From assembly GCF_004769635.1 (NCBI RefSeq), contig NZ_RQGH01000028.1:124001-188000 (forward strand): a stretch of 64,000 bases of DNA, read 5' to 3'. Positions 10,199 through 18,549 of the stretch are shown piece by piece. Source of the DNA: Leptospira jelokensis (lineage in GTDB: Bacteria; Spirochaetota; Leptospiria; Leptospirales; Leptospiraceae). Positions within the stretch are counted from its first letter, which is position 1. Each line of letters opens with the position of its first letter. Below the pieces are notes generated by a model. The model saw only the letters and a list, made by a program, of their open reading frames with translations. It searched no databases and had not been told where the DNA came from. The position numbers were made by a program, and so were the translations under genes.

Positions 10199-10882
10199 CT
10201 ACTTTGTGATGGAAGAGATGTAGTCTTCTGTCAGAAAATTCACTTTACCAGTTTCTAAATCGTAAACTGCACCCACGATTTGCAATTGGCCTTTGTTATA
10301 GTATTTGGATATAATTGGATCGAGTTTGCGTAGTGATACAACTTGTAACGCAACGTTGGCTTTGACAGCATTATCTAAAAAATCACCTTCCATGTGTTTG
10401 ACCTTTTCGGCGGCTGGTTTAATGGCATTGGTAAGTGCGATGATGTGACCTGGAACTTCATCGGCTTTACACGCAGCACCCACAGCACCACAACTGGAAT
10501 GGCCGAGGACAACAATCAGATTCACTCCAAGGACTGCTACGGAGAACTCAATCGAACCCCAAGAAGCGTAGGTAGAAACTTGACCTGCGGTTCGTAAGAT
10601 AAAAAGGTCACCAAGTCCTTGGTCGAACACAATCTCATTTGGCACTCGTGAATCTGAACACCCTACGATCGTCGCAAATGGATTTTGTTTTTTGGAAACT
10701 TCTTTGATTCTCTCAACAGATTGGTTTGGGCGGATGGATTTTCCTTGTACAAATCTTAAATTACCTTCAACCAATCGTTGTAATGCTTCTTTAGCAGAAA
10801 CACTGGTATTCCCACTCTGAGCCATTAGCTGTGCCGTAATGGAGAAAAAAAAGAAACAAATCAAAAACGTAAATCCTTTCAT
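10199..10882 (-). CDS. secreted (periplasmic) beta-carbonic anhydrase
   Basis: Beta-class carbonic anhydrase interconverts CO2 and bicarbonate. The 227-residue protein has the zinc and catalytic set: Cys75, Asp77 and Arg79 in the CSDSRVPNE block, and His128 and Cys131 in GHSSCGAVG. I place the start at the ATG at 10882, preceded by AGGAGG with 7-bp spacing. The frame is open 44 codons further upstream, but only the 10882 start gives an N-terminal signal peptide (hydrophobic residues 4-17, likely cleavage near AQS), implying export. It is the first gene of the operon with sbtA and sbtB. The 120 bp upstream are AT-rich and hold a 10-bp palindrome (10941-10950) and a 19-bp palindrome (10999-11017). 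Confidence 0.9.
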   Translation of the reverse strand: MKGFTFLICFFFFSITAQLMAQSGNTSVSAKEALQRLVEGNLRFVQGKSIRPNQSVERIKEVSKKQNPFATIVGCSDSRVPNEIVFDQGLGDLFILRTAGQVSTYASWGSIEFSVAVLGVNLIVVLGHSSCGAVGAACKADEVPGHIIALTNAIKPAAEKVKHMEGDFLDNAVKANVALQVVSLRKLDPIISKYYNKGQLQIVGAVYDLETGKVNFLTEDYISSITK

Positions 10883-10998
10883 TGGATCCTCCTTGGCTTC
10901 CCTGATTCGATTTAAGGAGCCTTTAAAATACAAAAAAATAATTCGCGAATAAAAATACACGAAAAAATATACGTATGATGAAAAAAATGTAGGCCCTT

Positions 10999-11017
10999 GG
11001 TGTGAACAGTTCACACC
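10999..11017. promoter_or_regulatory. 19-bp perfect palindrome upstream of the carbonic anhydrase/sbtA/sbtB operon
   Basis: Two 9-bp arms (GGTGTGAAC and GTTCACACC) flank one central base without mismatch. The site is 117 bp upstream of the carbonic anhydrase start, so it is far enough to be an activator site or a distal operator. The inner part reads TGTGA-N5-TCACA, close to the CRP half-sites but with a spacer of 5 rather than 6. Which regulator binds it is unknown; no regulator gene lies beside it. Confidence 0.55.
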
Positions 11018-11103
11018 TCAATTTTGAAAGGATCCTTGCTTCCTAAAGGAATGGAACTCGCATTCTGTTTCGTTTGGATGGATCGAAGTGAGTTTCGTTT
11101 TGG

Positions 11104-12834
11104 TTAGTTTCGAGTCGAAAGGATTCCAGAGAACACATCGAGAGAATGGATGAGTTGGTAGTCTGGTGATTGCCCGGCTTTTAACTCAAATTGGATGCGT
11201 TCATTGGCGGAACCATTTTTTTCCACCCATTGGCTAATCGTTGGTAGATCCAATAGGAATTTGGAATCCTTTGGTTGCATCTCTACCGACTCATTTTCTG
11301 TGAGATTGGAACTCGGTTTGGAAAATTTTGGGTTCTCATTTGCCCCATCAGCAATCCATATATCAGGTGTTATGCCGATGCCATGGAATGTTTTGCCATC
11401 GGGTAGGTATAAAAAACTTGTTGGGAATTTGATAAGGAAGGTTTCAAATCCTGGAACGTGCCTTAAATTATGAATGATCCCTTGTCCAAATGATTTTGTA
11501 CCAAGAACTCTGCCTCGGTTTTGGTATTGTATCACTCCTGCGATTTGTTCTGATCCAGAGCCAGTATTTTCATTGATGAGGACTACCAATGGTAAATCAG
11601 TCATGGTGGAGTTTGTTGCAAAGGATTCGTTTGGTGGTGCATTTCGATTTTGAATTGATAATAGTAAACCTTTAGGAACAAACAAACGCATACATTCGAT
11701 AACCATATCCAGAAATCCACCTGAATTGTCTCGTAGATCCAAAATGAAACCGTGGATCGTGATATTTTTGGTTTTTGCTTCTTCCATCAAGGATTGGTAG
11801 TTATCTTTGATGAGCTTGATAGAGTCTGAATCATTGCCTTTCAAAAATTTTAGAACTTTCATGTGAATGAAATTGTATTTGCCTGTTAGGATTTTTGCTT
11901 CTACAATTTTATCTTCTACTGATTCATCGCTCCAATTGGCCATTAATGGGATATTCAAGAAAAGGATTTGGTTAGTATTTCTTTGGATTTCGATTTTGAT
12001 ACTTTCACCAACTTTACCTTTGAGCATCGAATTTATCGTGGAGATTGATAGAAATCGAACTGAATTACCATTGATCGAAAGGATTTCGTCTTCCGTTTGG
12101 AAGCCTAATTTTTTTATGGAATGGGACTTCCGTAAGAGGTCTATGAACTTTCTTTTTGTTTTTGATTCTTTGATGGGAATCGAAATAGTAATAAAAGATT
12201 TTGGTTTGAATGAATCTTCCCATAATACTTGTTCGAAGATTGTCGTCGAAAATAATTTAGAAACATATCCTTCTAAGGCTGCGATTTCAATTTTTTCCCA
12301 TTCTTGTTTGGAATCGGGTTGCTTATACTTCTTGTGAATTTGTTTGTTTAATACTTCCATGACTTCCTCAAGTTGTCCTTGTCCAAACGGAAGTTTTGTA
12401 AATTCCCCTTCTAGTTCTAATATGGTTTCGTCCGTTTTTAAATTTGGATTTTCTAAATCGGGGTTTTGGATGACGATCACGTCAGCCATTTCTCCATCTT
12501 GGATCACCTTCCCTTTGATTGCAGTATTGTATTTATGATAAAAGGATTTTGGGAGGAGGATATGATTGCCCAATCGTTCTGTTGCCACAATTGCCGCCGC
12601 TAAATGGGCACTCGGTAAATTCAATTCTTTGGGATAGATGATGTTTCGTTGCAAAAGAGTTTTGGTTTCCGTAATCCTTTTGGAGTAAAGGTACGTTTTA
12701 TCCAAACCAGGAAGAGTTGAAAAAGTAGTGAGTGTTTCCGATTTCTGTTTTGGGAGTTGGCAGGTTAAAAAAAATAAAAAGATAGAGAATGAACCAATCA
12801 AGGTGAGTGGGGAGCGGTGGGAAAGTGGTTTCAT
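11104..12834 (-). CDS. S41-peptidase-like lipoprotein with PDZ-like domain; catalytic Lys position is Gln
   Basis: This 576-residue protein has a lipoprotein signal with the lipid-attachment Cys at residue 25 (FFLTC). A PDZ-like region follows (about 215-300; GFQTEDEILSINGNSV), then an S41 (C-terminal processing peptidase) domain (about 315-495) with the LDLRDNSGG block. The nucleophile block is NENTGSGSE, Ser426 aligning with the Ctp/Prc serine. The Lys expected 25 residues later is Gln451 (KSFGQG where FGKG is usual). Lys447 is nearby but in a different position. The enzyme may be inactive, use another dyad, or act as a binding protein. The upstream region holds a putative promoter and a long inverted repeat. 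It is probably transcribed alone. Confidence 0.8.
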   Translation of the reverse strand: MKPLSHRSPLTLIGSFSIFLFFLTCQLPKQKSETLTTFSTLPGLDKTYLYSKRITETKTLLQRNIIYPKELNLPSAHLAAAIVATERLGNHILLPKSFYHKYNTAIKGKVIQDGEMADVIVIQNPDLENPNLKTDETILELEGEFTKLPFGQGQLEEVMEVLNKQIHKKYKQPDSKQEWEKIEIAALEGYVSKLFSTTIFEQVLWEDSFKPKSFITISIPIKESKTKRKFIDLLRKSHSIKKLGFQTEDEILSINGNSVRFLSISTINSMLKGKVGESIKIEIQRNTNQILFLNIPLMANWSDESVEDKIVEAKILTGKYNFIHMKVLKFLKGNDSDSIKLIKDNYQSLMEEAKTKNITIHGFILDLRDNSGGFLDMVIECMRLFVPKGLLLSIQNRNAPPNESFATNSTMTDLPLVVLINENTGSGSEQIAGVIQYQNRGRVLGTKSFGQGIIHNLRHVPGFETFLIKFPTSFLYLPDGKTFHGIGITPDIWIADGANENPKFSKPSSNLTENESVEMQPKDSKFLLDLPTISQWVEKNGSANERIQFELKAGQSPDYQLIHSLDVFSGILSTRN

Positions 12835-13317
12835 CTGACGTGTACCTACCTGAGCTGATATAAAATGGCAATTTTACCGCCAACTAACAAACGATTTAGC
12901 GAACAGTTTTCTATTTCAATGAAAAGTCATATGCGAGTCAAATGACAGTTCCTGTAAAATTTCAGGTACTGTCAATAGAAGTAAGGGGAGAAGGGATTTG
13001 GGCTTCTTAGTGGTCAGGAGGTTTGTGACTGAGTGCAACCAAATGCAATGGATCTCCGAGGCATTTGGCAGGGAAAGGGAGGTAGTGATGAAAATGATTG
13101 CATGGGTAATTTTCTTTGGAAGGGAATTTTACACTGCGTGTAAAAAAAATCGCTCTAAAAGGCTACTGGAGTTTGAAATGGAATCGAAAAGGACCCATCG
13201 TACGAAAGTGTTTTTTGTGATGCCAATGCTACCCATTCGTTTCGAATGGATCTCACGTTGTCAAAACCCTTTTTTTAGTCCGTTGGTCCTTCTCTTGATT
13301 GGATACAGAGGAATCTT
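12835..13317. other. intergenic region, 483 bp, no convincing gene
   Basis: This lies between the divergent 5' end of the S41-like gene and the 3' end of the pirin gene. A plus-strand open frame from 12998 runs into the antisense of the pirin 3' end, has no ribosome site and reads as unstructured Arg/Phe/Ile-rich sequence, so I do not call it. The only structured element I see is the inverted repeat at 12943-12974. Confidence 0.6.
12936..12974 (-). promoter_or_regulatory. putative promoter -35 with adjacent 12-bp-arm inverted repeat upstream of the S41-like gene
   Basis: Arms 12943-12954 and 12963-12974 (TGACAGTTCCTG and CAGGTACTGTCA) pair with one mismatch around an 8-bp AT-rich loop. On the minus strand a TTGACT hexamer (12941-12936) directly follows, and a weak TGAAAT hexamer stands 17 bp further on, about 100 bp ahead of the S41-like start. 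The position directly upstream of a -35 box suits an activator or repressor site. The promoter is tentative; the inverted repeat itself is plain in the sequence. Confidence 0.4.
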
Positions 13318-14055
13318 TCACTTCATTGGTATTTCTATCACAAGAAATTCTGATTTCACTGAAGCTTCAAAATGAACCTCATCAATCCCCCAAAGTCCTA
13401 CTGCATCCCTTCGCCCAAGTTCTGTCCCTTCCACTTTGAGTTTTCCATTGATCAGGAAGGTATAAATCCCTTGGTTTGGTGCATGCACTTTGTAAGAAAG
13501 TGAATTGTTTGGCTCCAAGGTCGCTAAAGAAAAGTAGGCATCTTGGTTGATCCAAACAGCTTCCTCGTCAATGGGCGAAACAACGGTTTGGAACCTGTTC
13601 AATCTCCCGGCTTCGTGGAAAGACTTTTGGTCGTACCTCGGTTGGATATTGGCCACTTTCGGTAAAATCCAGATCTGCAAAAAATTCACTTTTTTCTCAG
13701 AACTATGATTGAATTCCGAATGTTGGATCCCAGAGCCTGCAGACATAATCTGCACATCTCCTGTTTTGATGATACCATTCGTACCTGTACTATCTTTATG
13801 CGCGAGTTCCCCAAATAAAGGGATGGAAACGATCTCCATATTTTGGTGGGGGTGGGTTCCAAATCCCATACTTGGTTCTACGATGTCGTCATTCAGTACG
13901 CGGAGTGCACCGAAGTTGGTTTTTTCAGGGTGGTACCAATGGCCAAAACTGAAGGAGTGATGGCTATCCAACCAACCAAAATTGACATGCCCGCGTTCGT
14001 TTGCAGGGTAGAATTTCTTTTGAACTGTGGTTTTGTTTGGGTTTGTTGCTTCCAT
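13318..14055 (-). CDS. pirin-family protein (YhhW/quercetinase-like)
   Basis: This 245-residue bicupin protein has the pirin N-terminus (PANERGHVNFGWLDSHHSFSF) and a complete metal site: His68 and His70 in GTHPHQNMEI, and His112 and Glu114 in GIQHSEFNH. Pirins of this group bind Fe or another metal; some have quercetin dioxygenase activity and others are redox-linked regulators, so the true role is open. There is no Shine-Dalgarno sequence before the ATG at 14055. A TTGACA box at 14090-14085 and a -10-like TAAACT at 14068-14063 would place the transcript start almost at the ATG, so the mRNA may be nearly leaderless. A 20-bp perfect palindrome covers this promoter. Confidence 0.88.
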   Translation of the reverse strand: MEATNPNKTTVQKKFYPANERGHVNFGWLDSHHSFSFGHWYHPEKTNFGALRVLNDDIVEPSMGFGTHPHQNMEIVSIPLFGELAHKDSTGTNGIIKTGDVQIMSAGSGIQHSEFNHSSEKKVNFLQIWILPKVANIQPRYDQKSFHEAGRLNRFQTVVSPIDEEAVWINQDAYFSLATLEPNNSLSYKVHAPNQGIYTFLINGKLKVEGTELGRRDAVGLWGIDEVHFEASVKSEFLVIEIPMK

Positions 14056-14060
14056 ATCAA

Positions 14061-14080
14061 ATAGTTTAATATTAAACTAT
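14061..14080. promoter_or_regulatory. 20-bp perfect palindrome over the pirin promoter (operator candidate)
   Basis: The 20 bases are their own reverse complement, built from arms ATAGTTTAAT and ATTAAACTAT. On the minus strand the palindrome fills most of the spacer and the -10 position downstream of a TTGACA box (14090-14085), and ends 5 bp before the pirin ATG. That is classic repressor geometry. AT-rich palindromes of this size are typical of MarR-family operators, several of which control pirin or quinone-stress genes (family knowledge). No regulator gene is adjacent. Confidence 0.65.
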
Positions 14081-14162
14081 AATTTGTCAACCAAGATTCT
14101 TTTACACTCAGTGAAAAAAGAAAATCACTTTCCAATCACTTTGGCATATAGAGGATCAACCT

Positions 14163-15740
14163 ATGCCGAAAACTTCTGTAGAATTGATCAAAAATAAAAA
14201 AAATTGGTTAGAACTTGGGCCAGTTTACGCAAACCGAGTGAGATTTTTACTCGCTGGTTTTTATATCATCGCCACTTTGGGATCGTTCAAAACGTCCACG
14301 ACATTACAAACTACGAGTTATCTCGTGGGGATCACATGTATGTTCATGTACGGTGGTTTACAGGCTTACCTTTTTAAAAAAGGTCGTTTGAATGTATTTT
14401 TTCCCAAGTTATTAATTCTTTTTGATATCACAGTTCTTTTTGCAGTGACTGCTTCTGGGCTTATGGGTGGGAGTACGGTAGCTGCTGATTTAATCAAATC
14501 ACCTACACTCTATGTCCTATATTATTTTTATGTGGTGTATTCTGCGTTTTTATTTTCGAAACGAACTTTACTTTTGAGTACTTTTTATTCCGCGTTTTGT
14601 TTGGTGTTGTTATTGGGAATTGCCTATGGCCAAGGTGTATCCTTTAGGGAAGCGGAAGGTCTCCAAAGTGAAAAAGGAACGGTTGCGATCTCGAATGAAG
14701 TATTTAAAATTCTATTTTTGATTTGTTTTGGGTATCTTACATCGACGGTTTTAAATTTGTTAAATGAAATCAAAAATGAAGCAGAAGAAAAACACAAACA
14801 AGCCGAAGAGGAAAGGTCTAACGCCGATACCTTAAATCGAGATTTAAAAAGAATTGGGTCTGAACTATTTGTAACATTAAAAAACATTCGCGAACTTTCC
14901 AGTGATTTTAATGGGCAAATTGAATCCCAAGACAAATCGATTGGTGAGTTAACAGAATTTGTTTCATCCTTTTCAGAGAGCATTCAAACTTCTGTGGAGA
15001 ATATCGGGAAACAACACAATCAAATTACTCACTTAAATCATAAATCTGATTCGTTAAAACTCAATATCGTAGAGATTGGGAAAGCAGTTGAAGAGTTGAA
15101 CGCAAATATGAGTGACTTCCAAGAAAGGAGTACGGTCCTTTCACAAACCGTAAAAAATTTAGAAGAAAGATTACGTTCCATTAATCTTTCACAAAAAGAA
15201 GTGAGTGAAGTGAATGACATCATGGCAGAGATTGCTGACAGAACTAATTTATTAGCACTCAACGCATCCATTGAAGCCGCAAGAGCAGGTGAACATGGTA
15301 GAGGATTTGCAGTTGTGGCACAAGAAGTTGCAAAACTTGCAGAAAACTCAAATGAGAATGCTACAAAAATTAAAAAAATCATCAATAATTCAAATCGATT
15401 TATCTTAGAGGGGACAGAACTTGCTTCTGTTGCATTGAACCAAACCGATACATTGCAAAACAAATACGCAATATTGAGTGAAGTGATGGATTTGGCTACA
15501 AAGAAAATTAATACACAAAAAGATTTGAATAACGAAGTTTTAGAATCTATCGAAACGATTGATTCCATTTCCAAGGTTCTAGACCAAGAATCAAAAATTT
15601 TGGATAAGGACAAAGAGCAAATGGTTTCTGTTGTGAATCAGATGGAAGAAATCAACCGACATGTTGTAATAAATGCTAGAAAAATTGGAGATAATACTGT
15701 AAGTTTGGAAAACCAAGCACAGGAATTAGCGACCAATTAA
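14163..15740 (+). CDS. methyl-accepting chemotaxis-type receptor, 6-TM, no HAMP
   Basis: The 525-residue protein has an N-terminal membrane block of about six hydrophobic helices (residues 25-205), with no large periplasmic sensor domain and no HAMP domain, followed by a long cytoplasmic coiled coil. The signalling hairpin tip is present ([29 protein letters not shown], given here as the segment around residue 355-385), matching the MCP consensus with Asp for Gln before RTN and His in place of Gln after GE. Such receptors feed CheA/CheW and could sense a membrane or energy state. It is the first gene of a tight operon (9-bp gap to the caspase-like gene). Two 11-bp direct repeats (14123-14144, AATCACTTT core) lie just upstream of its start. 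Confidence 0.88.
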   Translation: MPKTSVELIKNKKNWLELGPVYANRVRFLLAGFYIIATLGSFKTSTTLQTTSYLVGITCMFMYGGLQAYLFKKGRLNVFFPKLLILFDITVLFAVTASGLMGGSTVAADLIKSPTLYVLYYFYVVYSAFLFSKRTLLLSTFYSAFCLVLLLGIAYGQGVSFREAEGLQSEKGTVAISNEVFKILFLICFGYLTSTVLNLLNEIKNEAEEKHKQAEEERSNADTLNRDLKRIGSELFVTLKNIRELSSDFNGQIESQDKSIGELTEFVSSFSESIQTSVENIGKQHNQITHLNHKSDSLKLNIVEIGKAVEELNANMSDFQERSTVLSQTVKNLEERLRSINLSQKEVSEVNDIMAEIADRTNLLALNASIEAARAGEHGRGFAVVAQEVAKLAENSNENATKIKKIINNSNRFILEGTELASVALNQTDTLQNKYAILSEVMDLATKKINTQKDLNNEVLESIETIDSISKVLDQESKILDKDKEQMVSVVNQMEEINRHVVINARKIGDNTVSLENQAQELATN

Positions 15741-15749
15741 ATCATTTCA

Positions 15750-17051
15750 ATGAAATTTAAAATCCTAATATTCTTTCTTCTTATGCAGCCACTTTGTTTG
15801 TTTGCTGAAACTGCAAGCAAACGTTTTGGATTTGTGGTTGGAGTGAGCGAATACAAAGATTTAAGTTTAGTGAATTTAAAAACGGCAAAAAATGATGCAC
15901 TAGGGATGACCAAAATTTTGTTTAGTTATGGTTCGTATAATCGCATCCAAACATTATTACAGGAAGGATCTACAAAGTCTACTCCAACAAAAATCAATAT
16001 CATATCACAATTTGAATCAATGTTAGAAGAAACAAAACCAGATGACCTCGTTGTCTTTTATTTTTCAGGTCATGGAGTTGTGGACTATAATGATAAGGTG
16101 TATTTACTTCCAGAAGATGCAAATCCACAAAATCCATTTGAAACCGGGATTGCAGTGGAACAATTATTAGAAATGACGAGGCGTTTCCAACTCAAACGTG
16201 TTGTTTTTTTTATTGATGCATGTCGCAATCCTGAAGATAGTAAAGGTGATATTGGACGAAGGTATTTGGAAACAGTCCAATTCAAGGACAGCGAAATTAT
16301 CTCTGTATTCTATTCAACGAAAGTTGGATATTCAAGTTTTGAAGATCCAAAATCTGGTTATGGGATTTTTACAAAATATTTAATATATGGATTAGAAGGT
16401 CGTGCAGATTCGAATTATAACGGAGAAGTAACATATTCTGAATTATCCAACTATGTAATCCAATCCATGAAGGAATGGTCAAAAGAAAACCAAAAGATTC
16501 AAAAACCTTATACGAAAGAATACGCAGAAAAATCTGAAGATACAATTTTGACTTATGCAGTGAACCCTGAGACTTCACTTGCCGATGCACCAATGTTTAA
16601 TCCATACAACCCAACATATGCTTTCCGTTCGTTTTTGTATCCAGGTTGGGGGCAATATGCCAGAGGCCAAGAAGAGAAGGGAAAAATATATATGTCTATA
16701 TTTACCTTGGGTCTTATGTATGCTGGGTATCAGTTCAACCAATATCGTTCTGACAAAGAGGCGTATGAATCTGCCATAGGGATTCCACCTAATTCTAGGG
16801 TATCCGAAACAATTGTATTCAATTATCTTTTAATTGAACCGTACCGACAACGTATGGAGTCTTCTCGTGCCAGTTTATCGCAGGCGCTTAACGTCTTGGT
16901 ATTACTTTGGTCAGCAAATGTGTTTGATTTTTATTTGTTAGGGCCAAATCCTAAGGAAAAGACTGGTGTGTTTTTGGATTTGGATATGGAAAGCCAAGGT
17001 TATATGGGAGTCAATCGAATCGGTAAGGTTGGTTATGCGCTTCGGTTTTAA
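15750..17051 (+). CDS. secreted caspase-like (peptidase C14) protein with C-terminal PGWGQ domain
   Basis: The 433-residue protein starts with a signal peptide (residues 1-19, ending CLFA). The caspase-fold domain (about 25-270) has both catalytic residues: His108 in the FYFSGHGV strand and Cys158 in FFIDACRN, and a first strand GFVVGVSEY, so it looks active. The C-terminal part (about 290-433) has an SFLYPGWGQYARGQEEKG segment and hydrophobic stretches (about 310-330 and 375-395), like the DUF5683-type membrane domain. It is thus a periplasmic, probably membrane-tethered metacaspase/C14-type protease. Its last 17 bp overlap the first kelch lipoprotein gene, so expression is coupled. The substrate and trigger are unknown. 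Confidence 0.85.
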   Translation: MKFKILIFFLLMQPLCLFAETASKRFGFVVGVSEYKDLSLVNLKTAKNDALGMTKILFSYGSYNRIQTLLQEGSTKSTPTKINIISQFESMLEETKPDDLVVFYFSGHGVVDYNDKVYLLPEDANPQNPFETGIAVEQLLEMTRRFQLKRVVFFIDACRNPEDSKGDIGRRYLETVQFKDSEIISVFYSTKVGYSSFEDPKSGYGIFTKYLIYGLEGRADSNYNGEVTYSELSNYVIQSMKEWSKENQKIQKPYTKEYAEKSEDTILTYAVNPETSLADAPMFNPYNPTYAFRSFLYPGWGQYARGQEEKGKIYMSIFTLGLMYAGYQFNQYRSDKEAYESAIGIPPNSRVSETIVFNYLLIEPYRQRMESSRASLSQALNVLVLLWSANVFDFYLLGPNPKEKTGVFLDLDMESQGYMGVNRIGKVGYALRF

Positions 17052-18549
17052 GATCTTTTTGCTTTTAATTTTGGTGCAATGTAGGGTCGATGCGCCAAAA
17101 GATAATATATTTGATCCCAAGTCTTTGTTAGGTGGATCTGCTTCCGTTTTATTCGGAATTTTAGATGGAACGGATATCAAAATCACGACTCGATATTTAG
17201 AGAGTGATTATCCAACTTTTGTCAAAACTGAATATTTGGATTTAGACTTAAGCGAACCAATCTCCGATTTATTTTCAAAGTCAGATTTCCAAATCTCTAA
17301 TCCCTATCAAAATGATTTAATATTACGAGATGTATACCCACTATCAAACAAAAGATTAAGAGTTCTATTTTCTGTATCTTCCCGTTCTGAATGGCGTGAT
17401 CCTCTTGTCATCACCATCACTCGTCCCAAAGATTTAAAAGAATTTGTGTTTTTAGGTAAACAACTCACTTTTCGATTTCCATATCCTAAATACTACGGCT
17501 CTATTTCGGAAGCAAAAGGTTATATCACAACAACCAAATTATTGGATGGTAAGGTGCTTTTGGTAGGAGGAGTCAATCCAAGTGGCAATACCGTACCAAC
17601 AGTCGAAATTTGGAATCCAGATACTGGAGTATCAGAGTTATTACCTCAATTGAATCAAAATTTAATGGGGTTATCAGTATGTAGGTTTAATAGTGGTAAG
17701 GTGGTCGTTTCTGGTGGAAAATTGAAAGTTGGAAAACCTACTATTGATTCGGACATTTCCGATCGAATCTATCTCATTGATCCAATCCAGAAAACTGTCG
17801 ATGAATTACCGTTTGTTATGCAAAAACGTCGTCATGGCCATGTTATGGTATGTTTGAATAATGGAGATCTGTTGGTTTCAGGTGGACAATTCAAAGTAGG
17901 AGATGATCCGAGTGCCATTGCAAACGATCATGAATACATCTCATTAAGTCAATATACATCCACTATCATAGGTGGTGCTTCTGATTTTTCGATAGGGATC
18001 CATTTCCACTCAGCAGAGTACGATGAAATCAATTCCAGGGTTTTGTATTTTGGGGGAAGGGATAGGCAAGACCAATATGCTTTATTTTCAAACAAAGTAT
18101 TTAGCATCGATACAAACAGTTTCTCTGTTCAAATGTTGTCTGGTGTTCTTCCAACAGGTAGGGCAAATGTAACGTACGTAAAGATGCCAAATTCTGAATA
18201 TGTTTTATTTGGTGGTTCTATCAGAGATGCAACAGGAACAAAAGCAATTGAATCTTGGAATGAGAAAAATGGGACGACATCGTCGTTAGGATTTACGAGT
18301 CGATTTAAGAACGGAAGTGGAATTGTTCAATTTTCTAATGAGCAAGTATTTTATACAGGTGGGGTTGATACTTATTACAAATCTGGAATTTTAGAGTTAT
18401 ACGATCATTTTGAGCGGAAAAATTTTATTGTAGATACAATGATGTTGCCTAGATCAGAACATTCTGCAATCCAAACCTCAAAGGGGATTGCGATTTTTGG
18501 TGATTCCGCCAGTCTCGATACAAGGGTAGAGATTTATGGGAAAGATTAA
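17035..18549 (+). CDS. kelch-repeat lipoprotein 1
   Basis: I choose the ATG at 17035, which overlaps the caspase-like gene by 17 bp, because it gives a 504-residue lipoprotein with a signal ending LLILVQC (Cys16). The open frame extends 23 codons upstream, but that part is antisense-like coding of the previous gene. After a short FDPKSLLGG segment comes an Ig-like N-terminal domain (about 35-150), then about six kelch-type blades with recurring GGxxxxG and DG/GG turns (for example KVLLVGGVNPSG, KVVVSGGKLKVG, VLYFGGRDRQ), predicting a beta-propeller. A surface or periplasmic binding role is typical. Paralogous to the next two genes; nothing suggests catalysis. Confidence 0.82.
   Translation: MRFGFKIFLLLILVQCRVDAPKDNIFDPKSLLGGSASVLFGILDGTDIKITTRYLESDYPTFVKTEYLDLDLSEPISDLFSKSDFQISNPYQNDLILRDVYPLSNKRLRVLFSVSSRSEWRDPLVITITRPKDLKEFVFLGKQLTFRFPYPKYYGSISEAKGYITTTKLLDGKVLLVGGVNPSGNTVPTVEIWNPDTGVSELLPQLNQNLMGLSVCRFNSGKVVVSGGKLKVGKPTIDSDISDRIYLIDPIQKTVDELPFVMQKRRHGHVMVCLNNGDLLVSGGQFKVGDDPSAIANDHEYISLSQYTSTIIGGASDFSIGIHFHSAEYDEINSRVLYFGGRDRQDQYALFSNKVFSIDTNSFSVQMLSGVLPTGRANVTYVKMPNSEYVLFGGSIRDATGTKAIESWNEKNGTTSSLGFTSRFKNGSGIVQFSNEQVFYTGGVDTYYKSGILELYDHFERKNFIVDTMMLPRSEHSAIQTSKGIAIFGDSASLDTRVEIYGKD

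Noticed and set aside
10941..10950. ATTCGCGAAT 10-bp palindrome in the carbonic anhydrase leader
   Set aside because: Perfect, but 10 bp can arise by chance in AT-rich DNA; only the 19-bp site further upstream is claimed.
12998..13375. Plus-strand open frame of 125 codons in the gap upstream of the pirin 3' end
   Set aside because: No ribosome site, overlaps the pirin gene antisense, residues without domain or helix pattern; likely chance.
15038..15613. 191-codon minus-strand frame over the chemoreceptor
   Set aside because: Antisense shadow of the coiled-coil region; no independent signal.
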